Part shown: piece by piece, positions 7,119 to 15,518 of the stretch | Layout: every line of letters begins with the position of its first letter | How positions within the stretch are numbered: the first letter of the stretch is position 1 | Assembly (NCBI GenBank): GCA_029259935.1 | Contig: JAJDEH010000078.1 | Coordinates: 1 to 33,819, forward strand | DNA length: 33,819 bases | Source: Planctomycetota bacterium | GTDB taxonomy: Bacteria > Planctomycetota > Planctomycetia > Pirellulales > Pirellulaceae | Reading direction: 5' to 3' | Program-made: the position numbers and the translations under genes | The notes under the pieces: model-generated | What the model was told of the DNA's origin: nothing | The model's input: only the letters and a program-made list of their open reading frames with translations | Databases searched by the model: none

Positions 7119-8861
7119 CTACTCGTTGGGTCCTTTTTCGACCCAATTCCAGCCGATAAGAAACTTCTTTTCGCGATCCGCGGAACCGCTAAAAGATGCC
7201 ATGGACCGATTGGGCGGGTTTAGCTCTCGTTCGGCAATCATGGCCCAAGGCGTGCCGTCATGTTCGGCGATCACACTTTGCAGATAAGTCCGAGCTTTTT
7301 CGCCGAGCTTCTTTAGTGAACTGGTGGCGTCGGTCATGTCCGCGGGATCGACCGCTTCCAACATCCAACGGTTGCTGTTGGCGTTCTTAAAAGTCCTGCC
7401 GCGTTTCATGAGGGCCAGCATGCCGTTGTAACCTTCGGCGCGAACCTTGGCCGCGCAAATCCGCCCCATCGCCAAGTCGTACGACGCCTGCCACCGCGGA
7501 TTCGTGAGAGACCCGCGGGCCGCTTCGCCTTCACGCAACGCCTGGTAAATCGCATCCACGGTCGTCTCTACCTTCGCGGCTTCCTTTTGGGCATTGGAAA
7601 GATCGTTGGCCAGTTCGGCCTCGCTACGCACGTAAAACTGCGTTGGCACATAGGTCAGCGTTTTGGCTCGCGGCAACTGCGACGCCTTGTGCAGCGCCTT
7701 GAGGCAACCGTTGGCGGCCAGCAGCGCGTTGTATTCGTCTTCCGAAACATACTTCGGCTCATACTCCCGCATCACATTGGTGGGAAAACGGACGGTGCCC
7801 GCCGACGGCCATTGCCCGTCAAACGAACTGCGAAAGCCGATGTCGCCTCCCTCGGGCCGCAAGGCGAGAAAACCGCCGCCACTGGCTCGACAAACTCGCT
7901 CCAAATGGAACGGCCCGAATCCGGAATCGATCAACTCCAATCCGTAAGGATCGCCAGGGAAGTCGAGTTGAATCCGCTGGGCATACCTTGTTTCCGGACC
8001 GTGGCGAATCGAGTTATCCGAATTCACCGGCCCCTTGATCCCAGCGGCCCTGCCGAAGGGTGCGGGAACGCCAATCACATAAATCGGCAAGCCGCCGGCT
8101 TTGGTCGACGCGATCACATCTTCCGCGACCGCCAGATCGTCTCCCGATTCGTCCGTCACCACCACGAACATGACTTCATGCCGTTTTCCGCGAAAGGAAC
8201 CGTACTTGTCAACGGCCGCCTTGAGCGCCGCGAACGTTGACTCGCTACCGCCCGGAGATTTCTTTACCGAATTCAGGGCCGAGATCACATCGTCCGAATT
8301 GCTGCTCGGCTCTTCCAAGACAAACGTAGGGCTCAAGCCAAACGCCATGACCGCCGTCGACAATTCAAACTTAGAAGCCTTCTCGCCCGTGGCGGGCGAT
8401 TGATAAAACTCCTTAATCGCGGCTCGTGCTTGCCCAACCATGGCTTCCGCGCTGTCGGACTGATCCAAGATCCAAACGACCCGCGTGGGAGCGTAATCGC
8501 GCGATTCGACAATCGCTTCGCCTAACTGCTTGACGGCCGCTCCCAAGCTGCGACCAGGAACACTGCCGCCTTTGGGTCTGTAACTGCCCGTCCCGAAAGA
8601 GCCCTGTTTGATGGTGGGAAAAGCGCTGCCGCCGGGATCGGGATTATCTTCAGGTTTCCAAGCGGCATCCGACGTGGTGACGGCCACCTGCGGATCTTCT
8701 TCTCGCGGCTCGGGCGTCGTGGTTCCTGTCTTGATCGCTGTAACTTGGCCCGATCCACCTGCGGTTTCGGATCCCTGAGGCGTGGGCGGAGGAATGAGTT
8801 GATCGCAGCCAGCGAAAATCAGGCTGCCGACAAGGGTTGTCACCACGATGAATCGAGTCAT
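7119..8861 (-). CDS. VWA-domain lipoprotein
   Basis: This 580-aa protein begins with a lipoprotein signal (SLIFAGC, lipidated Cys19), followed by a Pro/Gly/Thr-rich linker to about residue 120. A von Willebrand factor A domain starts at TRVVWILDQSDSAEAM. The metal-binding MIDAS motif DxSxS is Asp133-Ser135-Ser137, and Asp237 in FVVVTDESGDD is the likely distal MIDAS residue. The C-terminal third is helical, with no recognised domain. The start is ATG 8861 because GGAGG lies eight bases upstream (8874-8870); the longer frame to 8876 would begin within this site. It is probably anchored on the periplasmic side and binds a protein partner through the metal site. Genes on either side do not reveal that partner. 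Confidence 0.9.
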   Translation of the reverse strand: MTRFIVVTTLVGSLIFAGCDQLIPPPTPQGSETAGGSGQVTAIKTGTTTPEPREEDPQVAVTTSDAAWKPEDNPDPGGSAFPTIKQGSFGTGSYRPKGGSVPGRSLGAAVKQLGEAIVESRDYAPTRVVWILDQSDSAEAMVGQARAAIKEFYQSPATGEKASKFELSTAVMAFGLSPTFVLEEPSSNSDDVISALNSVKKSPGGSESTFAALKAAVDKYGSFRGKRHEVMFVVVTDESGDDLAVAEDVIASTKAGGLPIYVIGVPAPFGRAAGIKGPVNSDNSIRHGPETRYAQRIQLDFPGDPYGLELIDSGFGPFHLERVCRASGGGFLALRPEGGDIGFRSSFDGQWPSAGTVRFPTNVMREYEPKYVSEDEYNALLAANGCLKALHKASQLPRAKTLTYVPTQFYVRSEAELANDLSNAQKEAAKVETTVDAIYQALREGEAARGSLTNPRWQASYDLAMGRICAAKVRAEGYNGMLALMKRGRTFKNANSNRWMLEAVDPADMTDATSSLKKLGEKARTYLQSVIAEHDGTPWAMIAERELNPPNRSMASFSGSADREKKFLIGWNWVEKGPNE

Positions 8862-9271
8862 CCGAGATTCCTCCAAATTGATGATTTCACCCGTTTATTC
8901 TAACGTATCACCCGGTGGCAGGTCGACTACCAGGGACTTCTCCGGTGCCAAGATTCTCTGGTAATTCGAATATATCGGGGTATCAGACCGAACAACCCTC
9001 TCGGCTATCGACCCGGTTTTTCCAAGAAGCTTGACCGGGGTACTTGTTCCAGGCTTTGGCCCAAAACTAATTGCTCAAGTACGGCTGGGATCGCCGCGCA
9101 GTTTCCTGGGGGCTCCCGTTGGTCGACCCCAGCCACCCAAACCTGTTTTGGGACAAAGTCTAGGGATTGCGTCGAATTTTCGGCGGCTCAGCCCCACTCG
9201 CCTGTCGGGACATCCTCAGGCACAATGTCCAAACCACGATTTTTTATCTTCGGTATGACGGAGTGAGATAC
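8862..9271 (+). other. divergent intergenic region
   Basis: This 410-base gap between the VWA lipoprotein gene (minus) and the DapA-family gene (plus) must hold both promoters, but no convincing promoter boxes could be picked. It contains one copy of a dispersed GC-rich repeat at 9106-9138. The plus-strand gene's frame is open upstream to 9167, but the translated extension looks unlike protein. Confidence 0.5.
9106..9138 (-). repeat. dispersed GC-rich repeat, copy 1
   Basis: Read on the minus strand, this 33-base segment begins GGGTGGCTGGGGTCGA and ends GAGCCCCCAG. The same start and end occur in the inverted pair at 32543-32615 about 23 kb away, with a variable middle. This points to a dispersed family in the genome. 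Nothing coding overlaps it. Confidence 0.65.
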
Positions 9272-10219
9272 ATGAATTCCAACGTCTTTCGCGGATGCAT
9301 CCCCGCGATCATGACTCCTTGCGACGCCGACCGGTCGCCCAATTACCCGGCACTTGTTAAGAAAGCCCAAGAACTGATCGCGGCAGGAATGAACGCCGTT
9401 GTCTACTGTGGTTCGATGGGCGACTGGCCGCTGCTCACCGACGAACAACGCCAGGAGGGCGTTCGCCAATTGGCAGAAGCCGGCGTGCCGGTCGTCGTTG
9501 GAACAGGGGCTCAGAACCCGGCTCGCGCGGCGGCCCATGCGGCGCACGCTCAGCAGGTCGGTGCCCAGGGATTGATGGTGATTCCTCGCGTGATGTCACG
9601 AGGAACCTCGCCAATCGCTCAACGAGCCCATTTTGCCGGCGTTCTGGGCGCGGCTCCCGAATTGCCGGCGGTGATTTACAACAGCCCTTACTATGGCTTC
9701 GAAACCAAGGCCGATCTGTTCTTCGAATTGCGCCGCGAATTCTCGAATCTAGTCGGCTTCAAAGAATTCGGCGGATCTGATGCGTTGAGCTATGCGGCCG
9801 AACACATCACGCATGCCGATGATGACTTGCTGCTGATGGTGGGAGTGGACACGCAAGTGTTTCACGGCTTCTTGCACTGTGGAGCGGCTGGAGCGATTAC
9901 CGGTATCGGCAACTGCCTGCCAACGGAAGTCCTGCGGCTCTTGTCACTCTGCCAGCTTGCGGCCAAGGGTGATGCCGAAGCCAAACGGCTGGCGAAGGAA
10001 CTGGACGATGCCCTCATTGTCCTTTCAACATTCGACGAAGGCCCGGACCTGGTACTCTACTACAAGTATCTGGCGACACTGGTGGGCGATTCAGCTTATG
10101 AGTACCAGTTGAATCCCACCGACGCACTCAGTTCCAGCCAAAAGCAATTCGCCAAGTCGCAACTGCAACTGTTCCAAAACTGGTGGAGCAAGTGGCCCGG
10201 AAAATCTTACGCCGGTTAA
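9272..10219 (+). CDS. DapA/N-acetylneuraminate lyase family aldolase or dehydratase
   Basis: This 315-aa cytosolic TIM-barrel enzyme has close to the usual family length. The Schiff-base lysine is Lys164 in LVGFKEFGGSD, and the conserved tyrosine is Tyr136 in VIYNSPYYG. The segment CGSMGDWPLLTDEQR (46-60) takes the place of the usual GTTGE loop. Family members catalyse aldol cleavage or condensation with pyruvate, or dehydration and deamination of related sugar or amino acids. The altered loop argues against assigning it as the lysine-pathway synthase. The start is ATG 9272, preceded by GGAGTGAG; the open frame to 9167 is non-protein-like. It is a single gene on the plus strand, convergent with the M48 protease gene, so context gives no pathway. 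Confidence 0.9.
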   Translation: MNSNVFRGCIPAIMTPCDADRSPNYPALVKKAQELIAAGMNAVVYCGSMGDWPLLTDEQRQEGVRQLAEAGVPVVVGTGAQNPARAAAHAAHAQQVGAQGLMVIPRVMSRGTSPIAQRAHFAGVLGAAPELPAVIYNSPYYGFETKADLFFELRREFSNLVGFKEFGGSDALSYAAEHITHADDDLLLMVGVDTQVFHGFLHCGAAGAITGIGNCLPTEVLRLLSLCQLAAKGDAEAKRLAKELDDALIVLSTFDEGPDLVLYYKYLATLVGDSAYEYQLNPTDALSSSQKQFAKSQLQLFQNWWSKWPGKSYAG

Positions 10220-10259
10220 GGATTCTTCTGCCACTGTCGAGCGGGAGTTTTGAGATTGG

Positions 10260-11447
10260 TCATTGGTCCGCCATCGATAATCGTTCGGAGATCGGCGGAT
10301 GATCATGGAATAGAATCACTTCCAGCGCGGGCGGGTTGGGGTCGGCCTTGTTTTGCACGGCCAACTTGTGAAACGCGGATTTAAAGGCCGCGTGCAGTCC
10401 CGTTTGGTCCAGAGCGTATTGATCGCATTGGCGCTCGAAGCCCCTGCTGATCCAGTTCTTCAATGGCCCCAGCAGGGTTGAGAAAATCGTCACGGAAAGT
10501 ATCAGCACAGCCAGCGCGGAGACAGGAAGGTCGGAATACTGAAAGCTAGGACCGAGCGAAATAGACAGAATTCGATCGCACAGAAAAAAGCTGACCGTGC
10601 TGAAGACGAAACCAAACGCGATGAACTTGGGGATGTGGCGAAAAACGTGATGACCCACCTCGTGGGCCAAAACGACTTCAATCTCGTCGGCGGTAAAACC
10701 TTCGATCAGCGTGTCGCCCAATAACACTCGTCGCGTGCGGCCGAATCCAGTCAGAGCGGCATTCGCCTTGGTTGTTTCGTCACTCAACTTGATGCGGTAA
10801 ATACCTTCAATCGACAGCCCGGTGCCCTCCGCCAGTTTCTCGAATCGTGCCGTCAATTCCTGATCGTCGAGTCGCTCTACCTTGTAAAACAGCGGCAGAA
10901 TCAAAATCGGAATGAGCTGCCCCAGAACAACGCCCAGCACGAACGAGCCCGCCGCCGCCGCCAGCCACCAATAAGAACCAGTCAGCCAAATCAAGAAGTA
11001 CAGACCTTGCACGAGCAGCAATCCGAAGGCGAAGCCAAGCAGGCTTTGCTTGGCCAGTCGCCACATCCATTTGCCGAGCGACTGACGGCTCAATCCGAAT
11101 CGGTGTTCCAGTAGGAATCCAGAGTAGTAGGACAGCGGAAAAGTTAGGCAGAACAGCGTGGCCGCCAATAGTGTAAAGAACGCCGCGAGCCGCAGCCAGT
11201 AAAAACCAAGCCCTGGTAGCCGCGCAAGCCAATCGTCCAGCGGCTGCGCGATGACGAGGGCGAACACGGCGAGGGCCGCAACGCTGAGAAGTGTGTCGAG
11301 CATTCCGCAATAGAGTTTCAGGCGGCCGTATTGCTTCGATTCGGCGAGCCGTTCTTCCGATAACTCAGCGGCTGCGCGCGAATCCGCCTCATCGTCGTTT
11401 TGTTCTAGTTGCGATTCAGGCAGGTTGGAGTCCGACGGTTCAGCCAT
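10260..11447 (-). CDS. M48 (Ste24/HtpX-like) integral membrane metallopeptidase
   Basis: This 395-aa protein has several hydrophobic segments (about residues 48-68, 84-110, 134-190, 272-298 and 308-330) around a zinc-protease core. The zinc motif HEVGH is His262-Glu263-His266 in VLAHEVGHH. The third ligand is probably Glu338 in GFERQCDQYAL, the ExxxD motif of the family. KANAALTGFGRTRRVLLGDT is the typical segment before the active site. Ste24-type length and the internal helices fit a CAAX-protease-like or membrane quality-control peptidase. The N-terminal 38 residues are acidic and unusual. The gene starts only seven bases after the stop of the E1-KASIII fusion gene and is surely on the same transcript. 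Whether it serves the same pathway is unknown. Confidence 0.93.
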   Translation of the reverse strand: MAEPSDSNLPESQLEQNDDEADSRAAAELSEERLAESKQYGRLKLYCGMLDTLLSVAALAVFALVIAQPLDDWLARLPGLGFYWLRLAAFFTLLAATLFCLTFPLSYYSGFLLEHRFGLSRQSLGKWMWRLAKQSLLGFAFGLLLVQGLYFLIWLTGSYWWLAAAAGSFVLGVVLGQLIPILILPLFYKVERLDDQELTARFEKLAEGTGLSIEGIYRIKLSDETTKANAALTGFGRTRRVLLGDTLIEGFTADEIEVVLAHEVGHHVFRHIPKFIAFGFVFSTVSFFLCDRILSISLGPSFQYSDLPVSALAVLILSVTIFSTLLGPLKNWISRGFERQCDQYALDQTGLHAAFKSAFHKLAVQNKADPNPPALEVILFHDHPPISERLSMADQ

Positions 11448-11454
11448 CGTTCAA

Positions 11455-14400
11455 TCACAACGCCTCGACAATACTCGCACCGAACGTAAAGCCACCACCG
11501 AAGGCACACAGTCCCAAGCGGTCGCCCTTGTTCAACCCGGGCATCAGTTCGCTCAGACAAAGCGGAATGCTGGTGGAGGAAGTGTTGCCGTGCTGGCTGA
11601 TGTTGCTGTAAACGTTGGCACCGATGCGGCTTTGAATGGCGTCCATGATTCGCTGGTTGGCTTGATGCGGCACCACCATCCTCAGATCCTTGACGGCAAT
11701 TCCTTCGCGCTGGCAGACTCGATTCAAGCTGGTGACCATCGAGCGGACGGCTTCCGTGAACACGCGACGGCCTTTCATTTGAATATAACCGTCGTGCATC
11801 AAAGGAACGCTCAAAGTTCCGTCGCCATCGCTTTTGGCCGACAAGTCGGGACGCAGCAGGCGTCCTTTGGATTTCTCGAAGTGCGCTTCGCCATACAGGA
11901 TGGTCGCCGACGCGGCGTCGCCGAACAGAATCGCCGTGTCAAAATCCTCGGGATCCAACAGCGGCGACAACACCTCGGTCGTGACGATCATGACACGGCC
12001 GTTAGGCTCGCTTTGCAAATAATCGTAACCCGATTGCAAGGCGTACAAATATCCCGAACAGGCGGCGTTGATGTCATAGGCCGAGGCGGTGATGTCGGTC
12101 TTGCCGCCGCACAAACCACTTAGCACGCGGCAAGCCATCGAGGGAGTGACCGAAGTAGGACTGGTGGTGCTGCAAACGACCAGATCCAGATCGTCGGGGA
12201 TCAGGCCCTCTTGGTCGAGTGCCTTCCAGCACGACTTCACTCCCAAACTGACGGCGTCTTCACCCTCGCTCACCCAGTGCCGATTTTCGATGCCGGTCCG
12301 CCGCACAATATCGGCGGACGTCATGCCATTGCCGTTCTTGCCGTTGCCATTCTTGCCGTTGGAACGCAGACCACCGGCCAGCAATTGAGTGTTGGTCATC
12401 AAGCGTCCGCCCTCGACGGTGGCAATCGACGAGATGCCGACTTGAAATGCCCGCGGCTCACTCGTTCGCTGCGTAACCCGCAACCGCTCGCTGGCCGGTT
12501 TACGCACCAGCACCGGAGTCCCCGGTTGCTCTTGCGTAACGGGCTTGGGTCGAGCGGACGCGTTGTCGACGGCCAGCTTCAACATCGGGGCACCTACCGC
12601 GATCGTGTCTCCCTCGGCGACCAAAATCTCTTCCAAAACGCCGGTGACCGGAGAGGTCAAATCGAACACACTCTTCGTCGCTTCCAGGCAGGCGACCGTA
12701 TCACCGCGCTGGACCGTATCGCCAACTTGCACTGATAGTTCGACGACTTCCACTGTTTCATCCGATGGGCCCGAGCCGATCGCTTCCACGAAGGCAACGC
12801 CCTCTTCTTCCGCCTTAGGCGGGATCCATGAGAGATCAAGATCCAGCAGTTCGGCGGCGGTTGTCAAAACGCGTTTGAACGAAGGCAGAATTTCAATCTG
12901 GTTGGCGAAGTTACAGGGCACGAAAGTGTCGGGACGCGTGACGCGGCGCATCGCAACGGGCACGCGGGTCTTTTCGGCGACCGTGGCCAGCACCTCGGCA
13001 CCGATACCGCAAGTATGGTTGTCTTCGTGAACCACCACGAGCCGAGCCGTTTTCTCCGCCGAGGCGAGGACCGTATGTTCGTCCCACGGCGACAGGCAGC
13101 GCAGGTCGATGATCTCGGACTCGATCCCGATGTTGTCCAGCTCGGTGGCGGCCTTTTCACAAAGCCGCACCGTATTGCCCCAGCAAACCAGCGTCAGGTC
13201 GCGGCCGGCCCGTGCCTTTCTCGCCGGCCCGATAGGCACAAACTGTTGCGACACGTTGGCCGTAGTCGTGTGTTCAGGATCGTTCAAGCAACTCTTGGGA
13301 TACAGAAAAACCGTGGGGCGTTCCGATTTGAAAGCGGCATTCAGCAGGCCCGCGGCATCCGAAGCGGTCGATGGCATGAACACATCGACGCCGGGCGTGT
13401 GCGCCATCAACGATTCGAACGTCTGCGCATGAAACGGTCCCAGTCCCGGGCGAAACCCGCCGCAGGCGATCATGATAATGACTGGCGCGGTCCATTTGCC
13501 ATCCGTCCGCCAGTGCATGCTGCCCAGTTCGGAAACGATCTGGTTGTAAGCCAGCGGTAGGAAGTCGGCGAATTGAAGAAACGCCACCGGTCGCTCGCCG
13601 GCCAAGGCCCGGCCAATCGAAACACCGACGATCGTCGATTCGGAGAGCGGCGCGTTTTGCACACGATCGCCAAACTCGTTCCCCAACCCTTTGGTGACAC
13701 CGAACACATCGCCCTTGGGGTCGTCGATGTCTTGGCCCCACAAGTTCACGCGAACGTCGCCCGCCAAATGATGGCGCAAGACTTCACGCAGCGCATCGCG
13801 CATTAACAGCTCACCGTCCTCATCCTCGCCGCGAACTTCCTTGGAAGGATGCGTCAGTTCGACGGGCAAAGCCTTCTTTGCCGTCGTAAGCGGATTAGGA
13901 TCGGCACTGAGCGCGGACTCTTGTTCGTCTTTTTCAACCGCGGCGGATACCGCGTCCTGGATGTCTTGCAGTTCCTGCTCGGATATTCCGTCTGCCAGTA
14001 GCACCGATTCCAGGTTGGAAATCGGATCGCTTTCCTGGCGAGCTTCTTGAATGTCTTCTTCTTCGCGGTAGATGCTTTGGTCGTCGGCGTTGGTGTGGTT
14101 GGCCAATCGTTCGACGTCGAACACCACGATCGCGGGACGGCGAGAATCACGCATCGCGGCCACGATCGGGCCCAATTGCTGTTCGGCCGAAATCAAGTCT
14201 CGTCCGTCAACCCGATGGATCGGTATTCCATAAAACTCGTCGGCATCGCCATCGGGACGCGAATAGAAGGTCTGTTGAGGCGTCGTGGTCGAGATGGCCC
14301 AGTGGTTGTCCTCGACGAAAAACAACACCGGCAATTGGCCGCGAACCGCTTCGGCGACTGCCTCCAGAAATTCACCCTCTTGGGTTGTTCCGTCCCCCAC

Positions 14401-14814
14401 TGAACAAAGTACGATCGGATTGTCGGACCGTGGCTTGATGGCGGCGGCCACGCCCACCGCTTGCAGCGCGCTGTTCCCCACGGGCCCCACGATGCTCATA
14501 AGGTGCAAGGTCGGGTCGCTCATGTGAGCGCTCATCTGCCGGCCGCGAGAATGCGAACTGTCCTTGCAATATAGGCTGTCAAAGAAGCTGCGCGCCGTCA
14601 CTCCTCGTGCTATCATCATCGCCTTGTCGCGATAATGGCAATGCAGCCAATCCTGTTCCAGCAAATGCGGAATCAGGGCGGCCGACGCCTCGTGACCCGC
14701 GCCGGAGACATGGAAGAAGGCCTCGCCGCGAGTGGTGAGTTCTTGCTCAAGTTGATCAATCCGCCGCGCGGTAAGCATCGCCCGGTAGAGATTCAGAAGC
14801 TCTGCTTTTTCCAT
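11455..14814 (-). CDS. fusion: 2-oxoacid dehydrogenase E1alpha + E1beta + lipoyl domain + ketoacyl-ACP synthase III
   Basis: This is one uninterrupted 1119-aa frame. Residues 1-250 are E1alpha: RGRQMSAHMSD at 90-100 and the thiamine diphosphate motif GDG (140-142) with the closing Asn170. Residues 250-330 are an acidic linker. Residues 330-660 are E1beta, with the cofactor-activating Glu392 in PLSES and a transketolase C-terminal part. Residues of about 685-750 are a lipoyl domain with Lys714 in CLEATKSVFDL. Residues of about 788-1119 are a KASIII/FabH with Cys919 (NAACSG), His1050 (VVPHQAN) and Asn1077 (QHGNTS) all present. No E2 acyltransferase domain and no clear E3-binding domain is visible. 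Known chemistry: E1 decarboxylates a 2-oxoacid and acylates lipoate, and KASIII condenses an acyl primer with malonyl-ACP. Inferred: the lipoyl arm feeds KASIII directly. The start is ATG 14814 with a weak ribosome binding site. An M48 protease follows. Confidence 0.93.
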   Translation of the reverse strand: MEKAELLNLYRAMLTARRIDQLEQELTTRGEAFFHVSGAGHEASAALIPHLLEQDWLHCHYRDKAMMIARGVTARSFFDSLYCKDSSHSRGRQMSAHMSDPTLHLMSIVGPVGNSALQAVGVAAAIKPRSDNPIVLCSVGDGTTQEGEFLEAVAEAVRGQLPVLFFVEDNHWAISTTTPQQTFYSRPDGDADEFYGIPIHRVDGRDLISAEQQLGPIVAAMRDSRRPAIVVFDVERLANHTNADDQSIYREEEDIQEARQESDPISNLESVLLADGISEQELQDIQDAVSAAVEKDEQESALSADPNPLTTAKKALPVELTHPSKEVRGEDEDGELLMRDALREVLRHHLAGDVRVNLWGQDIDDPKGDVFGVTKGLGNEFGDRVQNAPLSESTIVGVSIGRALAGERPVAFLQFADFLPLAYNQIVSELGSMHWRTDGKWTAPVIIMIACGGFRPGLGPFHAQTFESLMAHTPGVDVFMPSTASDAAGLLNAAFKSERPTVFLYPKSCLNDPEHTTTANVSQQFVPIGPARKARAGRDLTLVCWGNTVRLCEKAATELDNIGIESEIIDLRCLSPWDEHTVLASAEKTARLVVVHEDNHTCGIGAEVLATVAEKTRVPVAMRRVTRPDTFVPCNFANQIEILPSFKRVLTTAAELLDLDLSWIPPKAEEEGVAFVEAIGSGPSDETVEVVELSVQVGDTVQRGDTVACLEATKSVFDLTSPVTGVLEEILVAEGDTIAVGAPMLKLAVDNASARPKPVTQEQPGTPVLVRKPASERLRVTQRTSEPRAFQVGISSIATVEGGRLMTNTQLLAGGLRSNGKNGNGKNGNGMTSADIVRRTGIENRHWVSEGEDAVSLGVKSCWKALDQEGLIPDDLDLVVCSTTSPTSVTPSMACRVLSGLCGGKTDITASAYDINAACSGYLYALQSGYDYLQSEPNGRVMIVTTEVLSPLLDPEDFDTAILFGDAASATILYGEAHFEKSKGRLLRPDLSAKSDGDGTLSVPLMHDGYIQMKGRRVFTEAVRSMVTSLNRVCQREGIAVKDLRMVVPHQANQRIMDAIQSRIGANVYSNISQHGNTSSTSIPLCLSELMPGLNKGDRLGLCAFGGGFTFGASIVEAL
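12325..12360 (-). repeat. coding tandem repeat (NGK/NGNG tract) in the fusion gene
   Basis: Residues 819-830 of the fusion read NGKNGNGKNGNG, encoded by a near-perfect 15-base tandem repeat. It sits near the start of the KASIII part, just before the conserved RRTGIENRHW segment, where FabH proteins normally have a short helix and loop. It is in frame and probably forms a flexible loop or linker. Confidence 0.7.
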
Positions 14815-15518
14815 AGTGTGAACTAACAGACGAATGCTATTCCGTGGTCGAGGAGCCCACTTTTACAAACTTGCGCGACGGGCATCGCCAAATTATCCTG
14901 CCACCACGGGGGAATGTAAACCGTTTGCCAACAACAATTTGTAAGAGACATTGGAGCCGTTCGCAATGGTCGCGATCATGATCGGCAAACAGCGGTTGAC
15001 GGAAGCTTCATGGGGAGATTCGCCCAGTAGAATGAGGCGATCTCGGACAGCGTGAAGAACGAGTTCTCGAGAAAAAGTGCAACGCTTCCCAGCCATCCAA
15101 GTTACAACACTTATCGGCATAACGCAGAGCGCCGGAAAACCTCGGTTTTCTTATTATCGCGAGATTCTACTTGCGGGAACATAGCTAAGTATGTCGCCCA
15201 AGTCGAGCGCGATGTGGGCAGCAACCTCTACGTGGACAGAAGTTTAGCACGACGGCCTCGATCGTCTCCGTCGAATTCAGCAGTGATTGCCAACGGAAAA
15301 GTGCCATTCTGAAAAATGCGGTCCAACCACCAATCGAACGAGAAAGGTATCGCAAAAGTTTTTATGGGAGGCTCCAGAAATCTACCCATTCTTCGTATCC
15401 TTCCGGCGCGGCGATCCGTTCGCAAGTTCGGCAAATGGAAGGCTCGCACTCTCTTTTCGACGCGATGCCCCACCAAACTCCCGCCGAGCCACCACCAGGC
15501 CACCATCGGGAAAGTGCC
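14815..15518 (-). other. intergenic region upstream of the fusion gene, nothing recognised
   Basis: About 700 bases separate the pectate lyase gene end from the fusion gene start, both on the minus strand. Several short open frames occur in both directions, but none has a domain or plausible composition. It presumably holds the promoter of the fusion-protease operon. No RNA gene, terminator or repeat could be supported. Confidence 0.4.

Noticed and set aside
9167..9271. N-terminal extension of the DapA-family protein
   Set aside because: ATG 9272 begins exactly at the conserved family N-terminus (FRGCIPAIMTP) and has a purine-rich site upstream.
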